64,000 nt of DNA from Chitinophagaceae bacterium. GTDB taxonomy: Bacteria > Bacteroidota > Bacteroidia > Chitinophagales > Chitinophagaceae. The translations under genes and the position numbers were made by a program. Position 1 is the first letter of the stretch, and each line of letters begins with the position of its first letter. Where the stretch lies: positions 248,001-312,000 of the forward strand of contig JACSRW010000032.1 of NCBI GenBank assembly GCA_014879565.1. The letters run 5' to 3'. The notes under the pieces are model-generated. The model was not told where the DNA came from and ran no database searches. It saw only the letters and a list, made by a program, of their open reading frames with translations. Shown here piece by piece: positions 60,012 through 64,000 of the stretch.

Positions 60012-62591
60012 ATGATGGATCATCATTCCGGCAGGGCCCTTCAGCAGTTCCGCAATGAAGTAGGAGTACGTTTTCAGCTTTACAACAGCCTGTTCACTTC
60101 ATTGCCGTTTCACCGTATTGAAAAAACGGGTATACTTCTTTCCCTGCTTTCCAGTAATTGTGAAGACGGGTTTCGGAGAAAACTGAGTCCTGCTGCTATT
60201 ATCAGTGACTTTTTTGATAAACACACCACTTACCACAGTCAGGAAGAAAGGAATGACCTTTTATTCCGGTTTGTGCAGTATATCGAAAGACAGGTAGTGC
60301 TTTTTGATGCACTGGAAGACGCGGCTTTCCGTTCCGTGCATGATCTGAACGGAGTGGGTACACTGAAGCACCTGGAATCGGAAGTGATACGGAATAAAAA
60401 GGATGAACCATTAGCAGACAAACTGAAAGATTTTTCTGTTCGCCTGGTGCTGACAGCCCATCCAACCCAGTTTTATCCCGGTCCGGTTCTGGGAATTATC
60501 AATGATCTGGCCAAAGCATTAGCGGATAATAATACCAATCTTGTTAACACGTACCTGCAGCAACTCGGCAAAACTCCTTTCTTCAAAAAGAAAAAGCCTA
60601 CTCCGTATGATGAAGCAGTCAGCCTGATCTGGTACCTTGAAAATGTTTTTTACCCGGCTGCCGGAAGAATCATCAGTTCTCTGAAAAGCCAGTTCCCCGA
60701 TGCCATGTATGCGGGTAACCCGGTAATCCGGATGGGCTTCTGGCCGGGAGGCGACCGGGATGGAAATCCGTATGTAAACAGTGAAATTACTTTGCAGGTG
60801 GCGAATGCCCTGCGCGGCGGTATCATCAAATGTTATTACATGGATGTACGCAAACTGCGCAGAAGGCTGACATTTGAGGGGGTGGACGTATTGCTCCAGG
60901 AACTGGAACAAAAACTGTACAGCAACCTGTTTATCCCCGGGTTTAAAACCAATCTCAGCCGGGAAGAAATGCTGAATACACTCGTGCAGGTAAGGGAAAT
61001 CATCGTCTACCAGCATAACGGCTTATTCCTGCATATGGTGGATAACCTGATTAATAAAATCGGGGTCTTCGGTCTGCATTTTGCCTCCCTTGATATCCGG
61101 CAGGACAGTTCTGTTCACGGGCTCTTCTACCGGGAACTGGCAGCGGCCGGTTTGCTGCCGGAAGCTTTTATCAGTGCAGACGAACCGGAGAGAATCCGGT
61201 TGCTTGGCACCCTTACACTCCTGGAAACTGAACCTGATTTTGCCGATCCGGTACTCCAGGATACGCTCAGAACGGTAAGGGCTATCCGCGATATTCAGTC
61301 TTTTAACGGACCTGACGGTTGCAACCGGTATATTATCAGTCAGTGTAACAGTGCCGCGAATGCACTGGAAGTGATGGGGCTGTTCCTGCTGGCCGGCTGG
61401 CAGAAAGATAATATTCCCGCCGATATAGTGCCCTTGTTTGAAACGATTGATGACCTGCATAAAGCTGCCGGTGTGATGCATATTCTGTATGCAGATCCCG
61501 TTTACCGGCAGCACCTGGAAAAACGAGGTAACCAGCAAACGATTATGCTTGGTTTCTCAGATGGTACCAAGGATGGAGGGTACCTGATGGCCAACTGGAG
61601 TATTTATAAAGCCAAGGAAGAACTCACCCGGATTTCAAGAGAATTTGGGGTACGCGTTGTCTTTTTTGACGGCCGGGGTGGTCCTCCTTCAAGAGGGGGC
61701 GGCAAGACACATAAATTTTACGCCTCCATGGGGTCAACTATTGAAAACAAAGAGATTCAACTGACTATTCAGGGACAGACCGTCAGTTCCAATTTCGGTA
61801 CCATAGATGCAGCCCAGTTCAATATTGAACAATTGCTGAATGCCGGTATCAGTAACGATCTTTTTCCGAATCGTGATGCCACGATGACCGGTACAGAAGA
61901 GGCACTGTTACAGGAGTTGTCGGAAGAAGGATTTCTTGCGTATAAAAAACTGAAAGAACATCCTTACCTGGCAGACTATTTGTTACAGGTCAGCCCGCTT
62001 CGGTTTTACAGTGAAACCAATATCGGCTCCCGGCCGGCAAAGCGGGGGGCTGGCTCAGGCCTGTCGCTGAAAGACCTCCGGGCTATTCCCTTTGCCGGTT
62101 CCTGGAGTCAGCTGAAACAGAATGTGACCGGTTATTATGGGGTCGGATCAGCCTTACAGTCAATGGAGAAAAAGGGCAAACTGCTGCCATTGCAAAAACT
62201 CTATCACCAGTCTTTGTTTTTCCGCACCCTGCTGGATAATTGTGAAATGGCAATGATGAAGTCTTTTTTTCCGCTGACTGCCTATCTGTCGGAACACCGT
62301 CAGTTCGGGGAACTCTGGCATATGATTTATGATGAGTACGAACTGACCAAACAATACCTGTTTAAAATAACCGGTAACCAGGAACTGATGGCGGGATACC
62401 CTGTAGAACAGGCGTCTATCAGTATGCGGGAAAAAATTGTACTTCCGCTGGTTACCATTCAGCAATATGCACTTAGCCGGATCCGGGAACTGGATGAACA
62501 GGGAGCGCCAGTTAAAATCAGGGAAACTTTTGAAAAGCTGGCTATGCGTTGTTCATTCGGGATAATCAATGCGGGCAGAAATTCTGCCTGA
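60012..62591 (+). CDS. ppc: Phosphoenolpyruvate carboxylase
   Basis: 859 residues, close to the bacterial norm. Active-site blocks: LVLTAHPTQFYPG (catalytic His), GFWPGGDRDGNPYVNSE, GFSDGTKDGGYLMANWSIYKAKEEL, and FFDGRGGPPSRGGGKTHKFYASMG (catalytic Arg loop). It adds bicarbonate to phosphoenolpyruvate to make oxaloacetate and refill the TCA cycle. The C-terminus ends INAGRNSA, not the usual MRNTG, yet the active-site loops are intact. Starts with two Met; no TAnnTTTG box seen upstream. Confidence 0.96.
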   Translation: MMDHHSGRALQQFRNEVGVRFQLYNSLFTSLPFHRIEKTGILLSLLSSNCEDGFRRKLSPAAIISDFFDKHTTYHSQEERNDLLFRFVQYIERQVVLFDALEDAAFRSVHDLNGVGTLKHLESEVIRNKKDEPLADKLKDFSVRLVLTAHPTQFYPGPVLGIINDLAKALADNNTNLVNTYLQQLGKTPFFKKKKPTPYDEAVSLIWYLENVFYPAAGRIISSLKSQFPDAMYAGNPVIRMGFWPGGDRDGNPYVNSEITLQVANALRGGIIKCYYMDVRKLRRRLTFEGVDVLLQELEQKLYSNLFIPGFKTNLSREEMLNTLVQVREIIVYQHNGLFLHMVDNLINKIGVFGLHFASLDIRQDSSVHGLFYRELAAAGLLPEAFISADEPERIRLLGTLTLLETEPDFADPVLQDTLRTVRAIRDIQSFNGPDGCNRYIISQCNSAANALEVMGLFLLAGWQKDNIPADIVPLFETIDDLHKAAGVMHILYADPVYRQHLEKRGNQQTIMLGFSDGTKDGGYLMANWSIYKAKEELTRISREFGVRVVFFDGRGGPPSRGGGKTHKFYASMGSTIENKEIQLTIQGQTVSSNFGTIDAAQFNIEQLLNAGISNDLFPNRDATMTGTEEALLQELSEEGFLAYKKLKEHPYLADYLLQVSPLRFYSETNIGSRPAKRGAGSGLSLKDLRAIPFAGSWSQLKQNVTGYYGVGSALQSMEKKGKLLPLQKLYHQSLFFRTLLDNCEMAMMKSFFPLTAYLSEHRQFGELWHMIYDEYELTKQYLFKITGNQELMAGYPVEQASISMREKIVLPLVTIQQYALSRIRELDEQGAPVKIRETFEKLAMRCSFGIINAGRNSA

Positions 62592-62618
62592 CAAAGGATT
62601 CGGGAACCCCCGAAAGGT

Positions 62619-62626
62619 TATTTTTG
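62619..62626 (+). promoter_or_regulatory. -7 promoter element TATTTTTG for aguBA
   Basis: Exact TAnnTTTG, 17 bases before the aguB ATG, right after a short hairpin TTCGGG/CCCGAA (62599-62604/62609-62614) that may end ppc transcription. Confidence 0.58.
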
Positions 62627-62643
62627 CGCTTTAAACAAACGGT

Positions 62644-63522
62644 ATGCATAAAGTAAATATTGGCCTCGTGCAGATGAGCTGTACTGCCGCAAGAGAGGAA
62701 AACATGGCAAAAGCCATTGAAGGAATCCGGAAAGCCGCTGCCGGGGGAGCACAAATCATCTGCCTGCAGGAGTTGTTTACATCCCTTTATTTCTGCGATA
62801 CGGAGGACTATGAGCACTTCAGGCTGGCAGAACCTGTTCCGGGGCCTTCTACTGAAACCCTGCAAAAGGTGGCCGGTGAGCTGGGAGTGGTGATCATTGC
62901 TTCCCTGTTTGAGAAGCGGGCCCAGGGACTTTATCACAATACAACGGCCGTGATAGATGCCGACGGATCCTACCTCGGCAAGTACCGGAAAATGCATATC
63001 CCGGATGACCCGGCTTATTACGAGAAGTTTTATTTCACACCCGGAGATCTCGGGTATAAAGTATGGAAGACGAAATTTGCCACGATCGGGGTATTGATCT
63101 GCTGGGACCAGTGGTATCCGGAGGCCGCCAGGATCACCGCCCTGATGGGCGCCGAAATTCTTTTTTATCCCACGGCAATCGGCTGGGCGACTTCACAGGA
63201 TGAGGCCACCAATACGGAACAGTACGGAGCATGGCAAACTATACAGCGCAGTCATGCCGTGGCAAACGGGGTGCATGTGGTGAGTGTGAACCGGGTGGGT
63301 TTTGAACAGAACGGCGCTATGAAATTCTGGGGTGGTTCCTTTGTGTCTAATCCCTTTGGCACGGTCCTTTACCAGGCATCGCATGAAGAGGAGGAAATAA
63401 AAGTACTTGAACTTGATCTGGAAAAGACAGACCGTTACCGGACACACTGGCCTTTTATGCGCGATCGCCGGATTGATTCCTACCAACCCATCACCAAACG
63501 CTATATAGACGAAACCGAATGA
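62644..63522 (+). CDS. aguB: N-carbamoylputrescine amidase
   Basis: 292 residues. The nitrilase fold with the Glu-Lys-Cys triad: QELFTSLYFC (Glu), KYRKMHIPDDPAYYEKFYFTPGD (Lys region) and VLICWDQWYPEAAR (Cys). The HIPDDPAYYEKFYF block is typical of AguB. It removes the carbamoyl group from N-carbamoylputrescine to give putrescine, CO2 and ammonia. It overlaps aguA by four bases (ATGA), so both steps from agmatine are made together. Confidence 0.95.
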   Translation: MHKVNIGLVQMSCTAAREENMAKAIEGIRKAAAGGAQIICLQELFTSLYFCDTEDYEHFRLAEPVPGPSTETLQKVAGELGVVIIASLFEKRAQGLYHNTTAVIDADGSYLGKYRKMHIPDDPAYYEKFYFTPGDLGYKVWKTKFATIGVLICWDQWYPEAARITALMGAEILFYPTAIGWATSQDEATNTEQYGAWQTIQRSHAVANGVHVVSVNRVGFEQNGAMKFWGGSFVSNPFGTVLYQASHEEEEIKVLELDLEKTDRYRTHWPFMRDRRIDSYQPITKRYIDETE

Positions 63523-64000
63523 CAAGACATACCCCGAAAGAACTGGGCTATTATTTCCCGGCAGAATTTGCACCACATACAGCCACCTGGCTGAGCTGGC
63601 CGCACAAGGAAGCCTCCTGGCCCGGAAAAATTCATACGATATTTCCCTCTTATACACAGTTTATCCGGGAGCTGACTAAAGGAGAACTGGTCCGGATCAA
63701 TGTGGCCGATGAAGCCATGAAATCCTTTGCCACAGGACACTTGCTGCAAGCCGGGGTGGATATGGAAAAAGTGGATTTTTTTTTCCATCCCACCAATGAT
63801 GCCTGGTGCAGGGATCACGGTCCCGCTTTTGTGATAAATCCGGCCGCGGATATCAAAAAAATGATTATTGACTGGGGCTACAATGCCTGGGGAAATAAAT
63901 ACCCGCCCTTTGATCTCGATGATGTGATTCCCACACGGATCGGTAAACATTTCGGGATCCCTGTCTATCATCCGGGGATTGTGATGGAAGGAGGCTCCGT
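63519..64000 (+). CDS. aguA: Agmatine deiminase, N-terminal part (3' truncated)
   Basis: Begins at ATG 63519, overlapping the aguB stop, and runs out of the window. MTRHTPKELGYYFPAEFAPHTATWLSWPHKEASWPG is the family's start, then NDAWCRDHGPAFV and YNAWGNKYPPFDLDD, and MEGGS just before the edge. About 160 residues of a roughly 350-residue enzyme are visible. It hydrolyses agmatine to N-carbamoylputrescine and ammonia, the step before aguB in the arginine decarboxylase route to putrescine. Confidence 0.95.
   Translation, partial: MTRHTPKELGYYFPAEFAPHTATWLSWPHKEASWPGKIHTIFPSYTQFIRELTKGELVRINVADEAMKSFATGHLLQAGVDMEKVDFFFHPTNDAWCRDHGPAFVINPAADIKKMIIDWGYNAWGNKYPPFDLDDVIPTRIGKHFGIPVYHPGIVMEGGS

Noticed and set aside
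62599-62614. TTCGGG/CCCGAA hairpin after ppc as a confident terminator
   Set aside because: The stem is only six pairs; it is mentioned with the aguBA promoter but is too weak to call on its own.
1-64000. Genomic island, prophage or insertion sequence
   Set aside because: No transposase, integrase, att-like repeats or tRNA edge were seen, and codon style is even throughout.

Overview
The window looks like chromosomal DNA from a member of the Bacteroidota, most likely the order Chitinophagales. The grounds are proteins typical of that group (DUF3857/transglutaminase-like exoproteins, a DUF5686 protein with a carboxypeptidase-like N-terminal domain, two TonB-dependent receptors with the same N-terminal module, a type IX secretion C-terminal domain), frequent lipoprotein and outer-membrane signals, and twelve upstream regions carrying the Bacteroidota -7 promoter word TAnnTTTG. 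I saw no tRNA, rRNA, CRISPR array, transposase, integrase or phage module. This is core and household chromosome rather than an island.

Layout. 1-4914: three consecutive DUF3857-type genes (the first cut by the window edge), followed by an opposing serine hydrolase. 6167-9577: clpB and an OmpW-like porin, each closed by a strong terminator. 9580-20880: mostly single genes, including a surface-protein pair ending in a T9SS signal, a lytic transglycosylase, a DsbA-like protein without its first active-site Cys, an RRM protein, a TonB-dependent receptor, a small membrane protein of the low-affinity iron permease family, a YdeI-like protein and a DUF3365 haem protein. 21083-26907: an archaeal-type 1-Cys peroxiredoxin, a MurC-like ligase, guaD, a sigma factor with its membrane partner, and a C40 peptidase. 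26997-31261 (minus strand): lipoprotein-crcB-ppa-TauE, a compact fluoride-tolerance-like operon, then a DUF4878 lipoprotein and a phoH-YiiX pair. 31614-40635: an eight-PAS histidine kinase, a DUF5686 protein and a second TonB-dependent receptor. 40700-48161: rpe, a TPR lipoprotein, a TolB-like propeller, small membrane proteins, a phosphodiesterase, hmgA, and a secreted protein with an EF-hand-like loop and a Cys-rich tail. 48257-55263: a complete TetR-TolC-HlyD-ATPase-ATPase-permease-permease exporter of YbhFGSR type. 55838-59859: infA-rpmJ-rpsM-rpsK-rpsD-rpoA-rplQ. 60012-64000: ppc, then aguB and the start of aguA (agmatine to putrescine).

The most unusual signal is not a gene. Short intergenic spacers repeatedly hold degenerate tandem arrays of a 7-nt (once 8-nt) unit. 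Each array has its own word, and some are matched by a reverse-complement array a few tens of bases away. All six spacers of the ribosomal alpha operon hold such arrays, degenerate versions of them, or inverted-repeat structures; other arrays precede clpB and hmgA and sit inside the ABC exporter operon. Other points of interest are a doubled 19-bp operator at the TetR gene, the fluoride operon, the EF-hand/Cys-rich secreted protein, and DUF3857 paralogues whose transglutaminase Cys is replaced.

All calls come from reading the sequence; no database search was run. Start codons were often moved downstream of the longest frame where a signal peptide, lipobox or -7 element made that clear.
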